Assembly (NCBI GenBank): GCA_031772625.1
Contig: CM062820.1
Coordinates: 314,620,783 to 314,684,782 of the forward strand
Direction of reading: 5' to 3'
DNA: 64,000 bases
Origin: Pinus tabuliformis
Lineage: Eukaryota > Streptophyta > Pinopsida > Pinales > Pinaceae
The first letter of the stretch is position 1; each line of letters starts with the position of its first letter. Below, piece after piece: positions 37,430-49,149 of this stretch. The position numbers were made by a program, and so were the translations under genes. The notes under the pieces were generated by a model. It had not been told where the DNA came from. It searched no databases and was given only the letters and a program-made list of their open reading frames with translations.

Positions 37430-37850
37430 GTCTCCTTTAAGCTCTTTTCACCTGACTCGTAAAATATGAAAAGATTGCCGAGCAATTGGCCTTTCCAGCT
37501 CGTTAAAGTGACAGGAAGTGCTATCCCTCCTCTAGGATTTAATCTTTTTGGACCTGAGGGATTATTACACAAAAAGATCGAGCGCTTGTCTTGTTCGGCT
37601 CGTTAAAATTACTGAAAATTCATCCCTTTCGTATTATTTTATTCTTTTTCGGACTTAATGGATTATATGATGAAAACGTATTATTGGAGTTTCCTTTACG
37701 TCCCTTTCAAACTCTCTAAAATTGAAAAGGACCAAGTTATCTTTGTCGTTAAAATCGTTAAAACCGAATAGCGACAAACTTGTCCATACATACAAGAATG
37801 AGTTTCACTGTCGCTAGTCTCGTTAAAATATAGCGACAGGTTTTCCCGAA
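37430..37850 (+). repeat. hairpin array with a shared loop, element B
   Basis: Counterparts of the hairpins in A. The clearest is 37809-37838: stem TGTCGCTA, loop GTCTCGTTAAAATA, closing TAGCGACA. In A the same hairpin has an A-T pair where B has G-C (25081 and 25108 in A). Another at 37743-37777 has stem TTGTCGTTA. Confidence 0.65.
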
Positions 37851-37978
37851 GGGAAAATATAGAACAAGCATATGTTATCCTCCTCAAGCTTGAAAAAAAT
37901 AAATAGTTACTGGTCAGAAATGACTGGGGAAAAATTGGGAAGAAAACCTGAAGAAACTTTATTAGTAGCAAGTCGTTC

Positions 37979-38338
37979 TTGAACATGACACTTTCACTCC
38001 GCATTCGAGTTGGGTTGGGTTGTTCCATTGACTGGTCATATCACCATTGGGCCATCACACCATCCATATTTGGGGTTAACGCTACCAGTATGTTCAAGAG
38101 AAGTCGCTCAGAGGATTCACTTGTGTCTCATCCACTGCAATACATTCACGCTCCATTCTTTCATGACCACCACCCTGAACCCTGTATCATCAGATCATTT
38201 TCACCTCCAAAATCATTTACTCCATTCTGTGTCGTAGATGTGGGATTCATTAAGGCCCTCCTACGTTGGGTCTCTTCTTGTCGACATCAGCTCATTATCC
38301 AAGAAGTCGACTTAGGAACAACCCTTTCAGTACTTTGA
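37979..38338 (+). other. conserved block before the 3' LTR of element B
   Basis: Alignable with A 25250-25620. It includes GATGTGGGATTCATTAAGG, also present in A. Open over 119 codons in B but of no recognised family. Confidence 0.45.
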
Positions 38339-38974
38339 AGATTGCATGCCTCAATGGCAAGTTTCTCACTTCCAGCAACAGGTTTACATCAATGGCCTTC
38401 GACCAAAAGATTTTGCACAGTGTTCAACGCCAAATCCATTATTCACACCACGCAAATTGTACTGTAGTACCTTGAGGGTCATCATTTATCGGTGATTCCT
38501 CTCGTGCCTGTTAACAACTTGCATCATTGGCTGGTAATCAGGCAATGTCTTTCCATGTTTGACTCCAGAACATCTTTCACATGGATCGACTTGTACTCCG
38601 AGTGAAGATTGAATGAGTATGAAGACCCCAGATCTAGTTTCATCCATCCGGGCTGCGATATATTCAGGAAAATAAAGACATCAAATGTACAATGTTGCTG
38701 TACAGATGATCATCCGAATCAAAGGATGATGACTCTACAGAATCATCAGTCTCCCGCACAGACGGTTGTCTATCCTATGTACATGAAAATGAATTTATAA
38801 AGCTAAGCATGGGAATGCCCACCTCAGCTAGATCATAAAAAATATTCTGAATATAATTAATTGTATTGTATCTTATTACAGGTCGCCTTCCAGCACGAAA
38901 AAACTTCGGATCCTCATGATAAAGCATTTCACCCGACATCAAAAGATTAACGACCTCATGCTTTAGGGGGCAAC

Positions 38975-40022
38975 TATTATAGACATTTTTTGGCACTGCA
39001 ACCCTAATCAAACATGTCCATAAACCAAGGGCTCCTAAGTCCCTAAAAGTGTTGTTCCATACCCTAAAAGAAAAAGGTCAGCTAATTACATCATCTCCCA
39101 GAAGTTATCCATGAAAAACTGCTCAAAACTCGTCAAAACTAAACCATCTCACCTGCTCCATGGTCAAAGTGCGATGCATCCCACCTAATGCACACGGGAG
39201 GTGCGATGAATATTGAAAATCCCTTCTATGGGGTGTGATGGGCGAGAGTGGACAAATGGTAGAGCCATTTTGTGAGGTGGATGATCATGGAATCTTCCAG
39301 AAACTTCTCCTATGACACTTGCCTCTCTGAATTCACCCAGGGATGAGTAAGAGATCATCAATCTCCAAGAGGAATCAAGAACTATCAGAGAGAGAACACT
39401 AATCAAAATCCTAGAAGCTGACTCACCCCCCTATAATCATCTATATATGGATCCCTCATCCCAGAGATCCAGAGGCTGGAATTTTGTATCTTGTAAGGAA
39501 GTGTTGTTGGTTTCTCATTGGAATATCATAGTGTTGGGTGATCTAAGCTTTTCATGAGGTGAAAGAAGGGCTTTCATGCTGGAGGATGACACTGGGTCAG
39601 AACAATTGGTTGTAATCCTCTTTTCTATTCTTGATTATTAATAAAGCTATTCAAGTTTTCCTCCACATTCTTGTATGTTTGATGATATATGTATTTGTGT
39701 GGTCAATATATGTCTGGTCCTATACTGTTTATGATTGTAGATCTCTGTTCTTTGATAGTATTATGTTTCTTTGATTCCACGGGTGCTCTTTGAAGCTGGG
39801 TAGATGAAGGAGAAGCGGCAAGGATCTGTCAGAAAGGAGAGGAATCAAGCAAGGAATCAAGCAAGGAACCAAGCGCAAGACTGAGGTTGGTGTCCTTCAT
39901 TCCAATCTTATCTACTTCTCATAAAGGAAAACGAAAGTGGTTTTAGTTTGTTTGTTTCTAAGATAGCTACCAGTCTTAGTGGGACTAGCAGATCTGAGTG
40001 GACACTAGATTTCCCGATAACA
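38975..40022 (+). repeat. 3' LTR of element B
   Basis: 1048 bases ending TTTCCCGATAACA, preceded by CTTTAGGGGGCAAC. Slightly longer than the 5' LTR because of two short length differences near 39800-39870. Followed by the target duplication ACATG. Confidence 0.92.
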
Positions 40023-40027
40023 ACATG

Positions 40028-41471
40028 AAAGCTACATTGAACAATATGCTCAGGATATGGACATTAAAGATGTCTATGCAACTTTGAGTCAAGGTAAAAG
40101 AGTAGAAGAATTGGACTATCATGTGAAGGACCGACTCGTATACCATTGTGGGAAACTATGCATTCCAAAAACTGAGAGAGTAAAGATAATTAGGGAAGCA
40201 CACACTTCTCTGATATTAGGGCACTTCGGGGTAAGTAAAATAGTTTCACAGCTGCAAAGGTTTTGTTATTGGCCGAAAATGAATGAGACAGTTTCTAGAT
40301 ATGTGAGAGGATGTACTATGTGTGCTAAAAGCAAGCCCACTAATAGAATGCTAGGCTTGTACACTCCATTGCCAGTTCATTCTCACCCCTGGGAAAGTAT
40401 TTCCATGGATTTTATTGGAGGATTGCCTAAATCTAGGAAAGGTCATGATTATCTATATGTTGTTGTGGATATGTTCAACAAAATGTGTATTTTGATACCT
40501 TGTACTAAATAGATTACAACTGAACAGACTACAAAATTGTTCTTTGAACATGTGTGGGTTCATTTTGGATTACCCACTTCTATTATATCTAATCGAAACA
40601 CCCAATTTGTGGGGAGTTTTGGTCAAGTCTGTGGGAACTGATGGACACCAAACTAAAGAAAAGCACAGCTTTTCATCCATAAGATGATGGCCAGACAAAA
40701 GTAGTTAACAGGACAGTGATCCAGTTACTAAGAGGATATTGCAACAAACATCCTAAGCTTTGGGATGAACTTTTGCGTTATGTGCAGCATGCTTACAACA
40801 GAGAAAAGCATTCTTCTACACAGAGATCTCCTTTTGAGACCTGTTTTGGTTTCACACCAAGGTCTCCTTTGGATTTTGTCTTTGGTAAAGATACCATGGT
40901 TGATGGACATAGTGATGTGGACAGGGCAACTAGGTTCATTGAACAGATCCAGGAGATCCACCAAGCAGTACAGGAACAACTGGAAAAGAGCCAAGCTTTA
41001 TACAAGGCTAGGCATGACAAGCATCAGATGGAGCATAGTTTTAAAGTTGCTGACTAGGTCTGGTAGTATATTAGCAAGGAAAGGATGCAAGGTGAAGGTA
41101 AAAAGATAAAGCCTTTTAGGTATGGACCCTTTAGGATACTTGAGAAGATTGGTGAAAATTCTTTTCACCTTGATTTACCAGCTTATGTGCACATCTACTT
41201 AATCGTAAATGCAGATTGCTTGAGATTGTTTGAACCTTCAATGATTGACTACCCTGAAGAGCAGAGTCAATTGCCTTTTATCGATGACCTACTACCGGAA
41301 TATCTTAATGAATTGCAGGAAGACACCATACTGGACAGGAAGGGGAGGATGACGTGTAGGGGAAATGTGGAGTACCTCAGGATTGGGCTCAAAGGTTCAA
41401 AGCCAAGCAGTGCAAAGTGGATTGAGATTGGGCAAGTGAGAAAACAACACCCTCACTTAGTCGATGCTTGA
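40028..41471 (+). pseudogene. integrase and C-terminal tail of element C
   Basis: The zinc region (HTSLILGHFGVSKIVSQL ... CTMCAKSK, near 40200-40330), core start (WESISMDFIGGLPKS, YLYVVVDMFNKM) and later core (HAYNREKHSSTQRSPFE near 40790) are those of a Ty3 integrase. The tail contains GPFRILEKIGENSFHLDLP (41127-41190) and then ILDRKGRMTCRGN...YLRIGLKGSKPSSAKWIE (41330-41425), a chromodomain-type ending of chromoviruses. This region is the continuation of element C on the right side of insertion B. Fossil with several breaks. Confidence 0.83.
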
Positions 41472-41515
41472 AAACCAACTTTTGGTGGTCCAAAAGCTTT
41501 TCAGTGGGAAGGACG

Positions 41516-42864
41516 TGATCCGAATTGGATCCATGAAGGAGAATCAAAAGAACCATGGCTGTACCAGGTTAGGACAAACTTCAAAGAATTCAAAACAATG
41601 ATCAAAAACACCTCAAACCAGTGGCAGTGGTAGCTAGCATGAAACGATGAGGACCTCGGTCAAAGCGCGTTGACCGAGGCCCATGGAGACTACGCGGGAG
41701 GCAAAATTAGCCCCTGGGAGGTCCAGATTGGGAAATAGAGGAGGTTTAAATCACTCATCGTTGGGCGAAAACCATCAAAATGGAGAAGCCCAGAGTGTCG
41801 GTCGCATAGAAGAGCCGGGAACCATGGGGAAAATGCTAAAGCTAAAAGGCGGGACCCACTCCGAAACCGGCAGTATTGATCCAGGGTTCCTTGAGAGGTA
41901 AGCGGAATTGGTGAAATTGGAGCGATCCCACTCAACGCCCGACACATGGCGAGCAGAGAGTGAAAACCGCCGCTCATTGCGTGCTAACGGTCAAGCAAGT
42001 CAACCGCACAAAATGAGCGGATGGCGTTGGATCTAGGGGATCCAGATCGGATGGCTGACATCGCGCCCAATGACAAGACTGGATTTAACGAGGGAATAAG
42101 CTACAATTTAGAAGGATTTGAGGTCTACTTTGACCGCCACAGTGGAGGAAGACTCATTCCATGACATAACTGGAGAATTGAACCGACGAAGCAGGCTGGC
42201 GTAGTATGTGGCCACTCCCTGTGAGCCTGGTGATGACGCTGAACATGGAACTCCAAGTGCAACTGTAGTAGGCGATTTGACAGAGGAGGAAGAGGAACTG
42301 AACAAACATGGGAACAAATGGCTTTAAAGCCATGAACAAATAACATAAGACACACATAAAGAAGAAGCAAAGAAGACAGTGAGGCTAAAGCAGTAAGAAG
42401 AGAGAGGGTTGAGCTAACCAAAGGAAACGTTGAGCACCAGAGAGCTTGAGAAATTCAAGCCATCCTCGAGAGGACAAAGAGCTGGTAGGCAAAAGAGTCT
42501 GTGCACTCCAGTGTTTTGGGAAATCCAAGAACCACCCTGCCAAGCAAACCTATTTCAAGAGACTCATATTGAGTCCCTGCATTGTAATTCTCTACATAAG
42601 ACACAATAAAATAAGGCCACCACTGAAAGCTAGACCGGAGATGTAGCCCTGGAGGATAGGGTGAATTCCTTATTAATTTATTGTGTTCTTGTATTTGCTT
42701 ACTATGTTTCTCTGCTGTCTTTCCCATTTCAAGTGTCTGTGTATTTGCAATATAATCGATCCTTTGCATAAATAACATAGACACACACACCAGCACATGA
42801 GTCTGTAATACCTTTATTCAATAAATATTTAACTGTAGTCATTCATAGGGTGATGATCAGATCA
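41516..42864 (+). repeat. 3' LTR of element C
   Basis: 1349 bases, TGATCCGAATTGGATCCATG...GATGATCAGATCA, preceded by the purine-rich AGTGGGAAGGACG (41503-41515) and followed by the target duplication AGCAT (42865-42869). It pairs with 12000-13403 at roughly 89% identity by eye. Confidence 0.9.
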
Positions 42865-42869
42865 AGCAT

Positions 42870-43170
42870 CAAGGACATCAAAGGACCCATCCCACAGAGG
42901 AGGATTTGCAGACCCTTTTTGTACATCCCCTTCACCAATTGCTATCAATAAAATATTTATTCATTTTAAAATTCTTTCCATTTGGGTTATTACATTGGAT
43001 ATACATATTTTTGTCTGTTGTTTTGGATCGTATTTGTTGTTTTGTTACATGTTTTCCAAGTTGTATTATAGATCTGAAGCATAAGTAGCCACAAATTGTT
43101 GTTAGGGTCACATGTCACCTAGTGACTTAAGTGAAGTGTTTTGGGTACACCTTCCAAGAAATTGCACACT
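42870..43170 (+). repeat. 3' LTR of copy D, remaining part
   Basis: Directly after the target duplication of C the DNA continues with a CAATAAAATATTTATTC poly(A)-type region (about 42946-42962) and T/G-rich DNA, which fits the R-U5 end of the D LTR begun at 11299. The outer boundary is not resolved because there is no second LTR to compare. Confidence 0.45.
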
Positions 43171-44660
43171 GACAATTGTAATAAAATTTTATAAGACAAA
43201 ATATAAATATATAAATATCATTAAAAATTTAATAAAATAAAAATTTGATTAAGAATAAAATTATTATAAAGAAATATGATTGGATCAAGATAAAAGGAGT
43301 CCATTTTATTTAGGTAAGATGGTAATTATAAAAAAACCATTTTTTATGAAAAAATTATATAAAAAAAGAGAATACATTATTTATTAAAAAAATTAAATTT
43401 ATAATTTTTTTTTATTATATAAAATAATAATTTTCCTATAAATTTAATTTTCTTGTTATAAAATTACATTTTTAATAAAAATATTAACTTAGAAAATATT
43501 TTGTTACATATAAAACTATAATTTTGTCTCTAATATCAAAGTGAAGTAATGTGTGATAATTAAAAGTATTGTCCATTTTAACTATTTCTGGTATGAAAGT
43601 AGATTCACATTGATATCAACGGTTCATTGATATCTTGAATGTGAATGGAATCTATAAAATATTTGGAAAACAAATATATTGAAAGTGGATAATTATTAAA
43701 ATTATTTTACCATTTTTTATAAGGTTGTTTGAATTTGTCTTAAAATAAGATAGTTTCAATATTTAGAAAATAATTAATATTACAATATTTGATTTTTATG
43801 ATAATTATTTAATTGATTTTAGTTATAATATATGGTTTATTTATAATTGAATGAGTTATCTTTAATATTAGTTAAGTGTTATGAATTGCAAGTAAGAGAT
43901 TTATGAATTAAGTCTCTAGGGTGTTTACTTAATATTTGATATTATAGACCTAACTAAATGTTTAAAGAAAAGAGAGTTAAAAGCACATTGATTTTTTGAC
44001 CATTATGAAAAAGAGAGAAAACAAGATGTAATGGCTCTTATACTCCTAGAAGATGGTTAGGAATTTTTTTCTAAAGTCAACCAGGGTTAAAACTAACTAG
44101 CCAAATAAAAGTTTTAGGCAATGTTATAAAAAAAAAGTCAAAAGTTCTAATTGAACCTACAATATATTAATTCCTATAGTTGATTCATGTGGACAATATG
44201 GAAAGAGCGCAAACAAGAAGTAGTTATCACCTAGTTCAACCTAGGAAATTCTCAATCATAAACTATAAAGCAATTTGGGAAAACTATATATGGGTTGGGT
44301 AAATAATGTAAACTTTCCAACTAAAATTTGAGTATAAAAAGGATGTTACAACCAACCTAAAATGAGTTTCCTAAATCAAATTTACCCCAAAATTTAAATT
44401 TACATTTCACTTTGGTTTTCTTTAATTTAGTGATAATTTATGGAAAGGGATACATATTTTTGTTTTGTGATTTTTTTTTTAAATACAATGACTATGGATT
44501 TTATGTTTTATAAAATGTTGAAGGACCTAGTCAGCTCTAGTTACATCATCCAAAAACTTTCAAAAATAACAGTCTGAAAGTCTAGAAAGAAAGCTTTAAC
44601 AATTTCCCATAGTTTAGAATTCCACAAGAGAACCAAATTTAGTACCCTAAAATTCTTCAA
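43171..44660. other. AT-rich intergenic DNA
   Basis: Very AT-rich, with poly(A) and poly(T) runs (for example 43360-43460). No gene, repeat pair or recognisable element seen. Confidence 0.5.
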
Positions 44661-44689
44661 AATACTTCTAGAATCGTCATAGTCCTCCT

Positions 44690-44850
44690 TTCCCTTTAGG
44701 ATAACATTATCAGATTTTTTGGATAACTATTAGTGAGTCACCAACAACTATTACCTTTTGCAGCTTTTGTTCTTCTAGTAATCTAAGTCCATGCAATAGA
44801 GCTTATAACTCAACTTGGTTGTTGGTGGCTTCCCATAGAACTTGAGAAAT
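44690..44850 (-). pseudogene. RNase H relict (RVT_3 type)
   Basis: On the minus strand one frame reads WEATNNQVEL, then ALLHGLRLLEEQKL and VIVVGDSLIVIQKI, with one stop between the first two pieces. This is the TNN-x-x-E ... GDS pattern of an RVT_3 RNase H as found at the end of plant LINEs and in some LTR elements. Only about 45 residues are recognisable, and no RT lies next to it, so the parent element cannot be named. It also differs from the extra RNase H of A and D in the residues around the GDS. Confidence 0.5.
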
Positions 44851-44860
44851 TTTTAACTAT

Positions 44861-46960
44861 TTTTGTTCATTGGGGAAGTGGATAAACCCTACAATTTCTA
44901 CCACCATAAATTTCCCGCCACTCCTACCACTGTAAATTTATGAGTGATGTTATGTTCCTAACCACAATGTATTTCACTCATAAAATAATCTTTCTTATTT
45001 TTTAAGGAAAAACCTATGGAATACAAGCCTTGAACTTGGTGTTTCAAATGTTTTAGGTGATAATGAAATTTTCAAGTGCAAGTGATATAGAGTGAATAAT
45101 TCTCAATATAAATTCTCTTTTTGTGATAAGTAAAGGGTCTTGTTGTTGTAAATTGTGAGAAAACGTGAAGTAATATCAAAGCTATAATAGTTCTAGGAAA
45201 AGGGTAGATTAATGAAATGTTTGATAAATCATTAATGGTCATTTTTGTTAAATTTATATTACTTATTATCACTCATGCAAGGTAGAACATTCAATTTTGA
45301 ATGTCCCTTGAAGTAGGCACAATGTTTTTATTCTATAGCATTCTCATACCATTAAGTACAAATGAGTGCATTTTTGAAATTTTGATCAAATCAAACTAGT
45401 CAAAAACAAAGAACCCCCCATTTTTTGTAGAAGGAGAGATTTACCTCGTGCCTTAGCGAAAAAAGGTTTCCTATGAAAAATGTCTTTAGTGTGTTCCCTA
45501 CCACTCGCCTAAAAAAAAGGGGATCCTATCTACTTTTTTTACATTGTTTATTGATTTCAAAGTTTATAAGTGAAAATATAGAATGAAAATACAAAATAAA
45601 ATGAAAATAATAAGTTAGATCAATAAAAAAATTGTTTCCTTAATTTTGATAATCTAACCTAGAAAATATAAGGCCTACCTATTTAGGAGAAATGATGCAA
45701 AAAATATGAAATTAGGCGTAAGGGTATACAAATAATAATCAGAGACAAACAAACACAAGACCAAACAATAAAAATAAATAAAGACTTATCTTCCTTTTGT
45801 GTCTTCCTAGACTTATCTAGCCACCAACTAATTTTAGCAGTAACTTCCATTGTGAGAATACCTTTCATATAAAATTAAAAGTCCACATCCTTTTTAGAAA
45901 TATTTTTTTTTAAAATAAAAAATGATTAGAAAAGATAATATAAGATCCACCCTCCACTTTTCAAAATCGAAGATTTGAGAGGAGCTAGGGATAAAATACA
46001 TTTTTTGTCATTTCCCTCTAACTCTCTTGTCTTATGGAAGCCATTATGAATAATATTGTAGTATTCACCTTGAGGTTTTCCTACTTGAACTTAATTAGTA
46101 TTTCCTGGATTCATTGGTATTATTGTTTGAGCCTTGGACTTTTAGTACATTTGTAAATGTTATGGAATGAAAAGGGTTAGTATTTCCTAAATTCATTGGT
46201 ATTATTGTTTGAGCCTTGTACTTTCAGTACATTTGTAAATGTGATGGAATGAAAAGGGTTTGATGATTGTTAGGTGATTGTTCCTAAAAAAATTCAACAT
46301 AATCTTAAACATCTTTCTAAATTACAAAAGCTTCATGATCACATTGATTTGTTGTATTTTCTTCTTTCTCTCACCCAAGCTCATGGTTGCTTGATATAGA
46401 ATACCAAATCCTAAGTAAACCTGACCCTTGGATGACCAATAACTTATTAACCCCTAATGCCTTATCCCTTGAGCTCTTATAAACTCTTATACCATTAAGT
46501 ACCCCTATCCTTTACCCCTAATTACCCCATATTAAGCCCTAAACCCTAATGTTCGAACCATTGACACGTTATCCCGTAACCCCTCAATTCTCAACCCCTT
46601 GTAAATTAAACAATGGTTCCTATGTTTGGTCAGTAAAAGTTTCCCTCCTCTTAAAACTTTTAGTCTCGAAGTGAAATTAGGAAAGAATATTACATTATAA
46701 TTATGAGTGCAAAATAAGATCAATATGTTTTTTATTATATTTGCAACTATATATTCAGAAAGTGTTTCACTTCCTACATGTCAAGACAACATCTTTCCTA
46801 GATTTTTTTAACATATTCTTAAATATATTGATAAATTGCCCAAGAATCATCATTGATTTGTTGTCTTTGTTTATCTCCCTCATGCCTAATTTGTCTTTGT
46901 CTTTGTATTTGTTGTCTTTCTTATCCTATATTATATTTGTAAACATTTGTAATATCATTT
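44861..46960. other. intergenic DNA with one tandem duplication
   Basis: AT-rich, no supported gene. It holds the 82-base duplication at 46097-46260. The C-rich patch at 46500-46580 contains CCCTAAACCCTAA, too short to call a telomere relict. Confidence 0.5.
46097..46260. repeat. 82-base tandem duplication
   Basis: 46097-46178 and 46179-46260 both run AGTATTTCCTGGATTCATTG (or close) to GAAAAGGGTT with about four differences. Not linked to a gene. Confidence 0.8.
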
Positions 46961-46989
46961 AAATATTTTCTAGATATACTAATATTACT

Positions 46990-48092
46990 TTATTGATTAT
47001 AATTGTATATTACGAATTGCTCAATGAGGAAGAGGTGGTTGTAGTACAAGCACCTATTCAAGAACATAGAGACAATATTGAGGATCAAGCTAATGATCCT
47101 ATGGAAGAAGATAATGATGTTGATAACACAGTTGAAGAAGATGGGAAAAATAGATTGATGTAGGAGACATTTAATAATATTGTAATGGATGATGATGGCA
47201 ACCGATATGATGTTTCTTATAATATACTTGTGATTGAGAGGGAAAGTCAATGTCTTTATGAAGGATCAGAAACATCTCTTCTCTTTTTTGTATTGTTGTT
47301 GGTCGACTTAAAGATGGTGAATGGTTTTTCAAACACATGTGCGACACAAGTCCTAAGGTATCTAATATATTTTGTGACATTTAGTACAACATGATAAAGA
47401 AATTATTTTTTCCTCTTTTTTAATAATAGTACGTTGATCATCATTTGATTTTTAACATTTGGATGCAATATGTATGATTAATATTGTTTACATTAACCAA
47501 TACTACTGATTTTTTATGTTGTATATTGTTAGGTGAATTTATGTTACCACCATCAAATGTTTTACCTCTTATGTCACTATATTTACATGCCATTATGAAA
47601 GATAATGGAATGGAGTATCAATTTATTCATGCATGTCTTGATAATGATATTATATATTATAAAGAACATGTGTCGAAAGACAAATTCACAAAATTTTATG
47701 AGAGTAGACAGCAAACCGATAAAGTAACAAAATAGGTGCCTCGCAAGGTTCTTTTTTACATTCCCATAATTCCACATTTGCGACAATTATTCTAGTGAAA
47801 AAGCATAGAAAATTTTATGGATTACCATGCAACAAAAAGAAGTGCAGATGGCGTTTTTTGAATGCCTATAGATAGATCTGTATTTATGAATATAGATGAA
47901 ATTTTGCCAAAGTTTAAAGAACAACCTTGTAATCTTAGGCTTTCATTAGGAGCTAACAGTGTCAATCAATTTAGAGAGCTCATATCTACTTACCCAGTGT
48001 GGCATGTTTTTGGTGTCAATAATAGAATTCCTCCATGGATGTCAATAAAGAGGGAGCACATAATGTCGGAAAATGATTTTTTTGGGTATTAA
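46990..48092 (+). pseudogene. CACTA transposase, N-terminal part
   Basis: An acidic start (PIQEHRDNIEDQAND, DVDNTVEEDG) leads to the region with SQCLYEGSETSLLF, equivalent to the PLYPGCTKFTKLS motif of TNP2 proteins. After a likely intron at about 47390-47530 come IHACLDNDIIYYKEH (for IHAC-x-NDC-x-LYWKE), VPRKVLFYIPIIPHLRQLF, and ATKRSADGVF. 47862-48092 gives FKEQPCNLRLSLGANSVNQF, TYPVWHVFGVNNRIPPWM, which matches the RLGL-x-SDGFNPF ... YSIWPV ... NLPPWM stretch of Transposase_21. Stop codons lie at about 47733 and several points between 47733 and 47862, and at 48090 the frame ends shortly before the copia insertion. Confidence 0.8.
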
Positions 48093-48263
48093 TTTATTTA
48101 TAATACATTTTCTAACACAATCACATCTCATTTGTCTTGTTTTATTCATAATTATGTATTTCTTTTTTTTTGTTTACTCATATATATTCAATTATGTCTT
48201 ATATTTTTTTTATTTACTCATATATGTAGTAATTATGTATTGTATGTTTAATTAATTAGGTAA

Positions 48264-49149
48264 TGTAGAAAATCCTGTAGATTCACAAGCTCATGCAATG
48301 AACTAAAGTACAGGACAAGAATCTACTTCTAGTTTCAACCAGCAGAAGCTAATAAATCGATGAAAAAAATATGAAAAAGAAGAAGATAAATCAATGGAAC
48401 ATAACACGAGATGTATCTAGGGAAAGCCACTGCTCAAAACCCCACTATCTATATTGCATATATCAGAAATATGACTGAAGTTACAAAGCTTGTTCTCACT
48501 AGAACAATTCCGCACAAGTATTCTCAACTCTCTCAGCTCACAAGCTAGCTCAAGCAAAATCCTTAGCCTATTTAGCAGCTCTCGAAGCCCCTAATCTCTT
48601 GCATAATTCCTAGGATGAATAACCCGTATTTAAAGGGAATTCATGCTTCCAAAACTACGCAATCAAAAAATAGGATCAATCTTTGATGCATGCATGATAT
48701 TTACACTCCAGTAAATAATACAACTGATAGTACACTTTCCCTGCACTTTAGTCTCAACTAGGTCTTTTTTAGAATCGACATGGATGAGTTTCTCATGAGG
48801 GAATCTTTAGTTAACTAGATTAGCACTAGTGGATCCATTAGTGCACCAACTGACTCTTAGTCCTATATTATTTCTAAAAACTATTTAGAACTAATTTAAC
48901 TGAACTTAATTCAGTAAACTAAGTGATCTAATTTTCAACTCAATTTAAACTCATACTGGACCCCTAAAACTTAGGGAGAACATATACATGACTACAAAAA
49001 AAACTTCTAACTCGAAATTCCTAAGCTAATTAAGTTAATTAAACTTAATTAACTATTTACAAGTTACTATGAGAATAGAATTTGATTTTAATTCTCAGTT
49101 TAATTGAAGGACAAATTAAACTGGAATTTCTTGTTGCCATTTCTCAACA
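48264..49149 (-). repeat. 3' LTR of the copia element
   Basis: 886 bases; on the minus strand TGTTGAGAAATGGCAACAAG...GGATTTTCTACA. The purine tract before it is GTTGAGAGGGAG (minus strand, 49161-49150). Confidence 0.88.

Larger units (their letters stand above)
30185..40022 (+). mobile_element. Ty3/gypsy Tat-like element B, non-autonomous
   Basis: 9.8 kb with LTRs 30185-31198 and 38975-40022 and the target duplication ACATG (30180-30184 and 40023-40027). It is in the same family as A: same primer site, alignable leader, gag, protease, tandem repeats, hairpins and LTR start. Only gag and protease parts are present; no RT, RNase H, integrase, extra RNase H or antisense gene is seen, so it would depend on other copies. 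LTRs differ by about 6-8% by eye plus two short length differences, so it is older than A and younger than its host C. Coding part broken in several places. Confidence 0.9.
12000..42864 (+). mobile_element. Ty3/gypsy chromovirus-type element C, hosting A and B
   Basis: A full outline is present: 5' LTR 12000-13403, primer site at 13406, gag and protease about 27360-28600, RT and RNase H about 28724-30184, integrase and tail 40028-41471, and 3' LTR 41516-42864. The five bases AGCAT flank both ends (11995-11999 and 42865-42869). The element proper is about 7.4 kb; the rest of the span is two later insertions, A (13729-27322) and B (30185-40022). The LTRs run TGAT...ATCA and differ by roughly 11% by eye, so it is the oldest element here with a measurable age. 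Broken, with several breaks in coding parts apart from the insertions. The order RT-RNase H-integrase and the C-terminal tail suit the chromovirus branch. Confidence 0.88.

Noticed and set aside
46528-46545. CCCTAAACCCTAA telomere-like string
   Set aside because: Only about two units; expected by chance in such DNA.
47583-47786. Minus-strand frame over the CACTA exon
   Set aside because: Shadow of the TNP2-type coding strand, which has clear family motifs.
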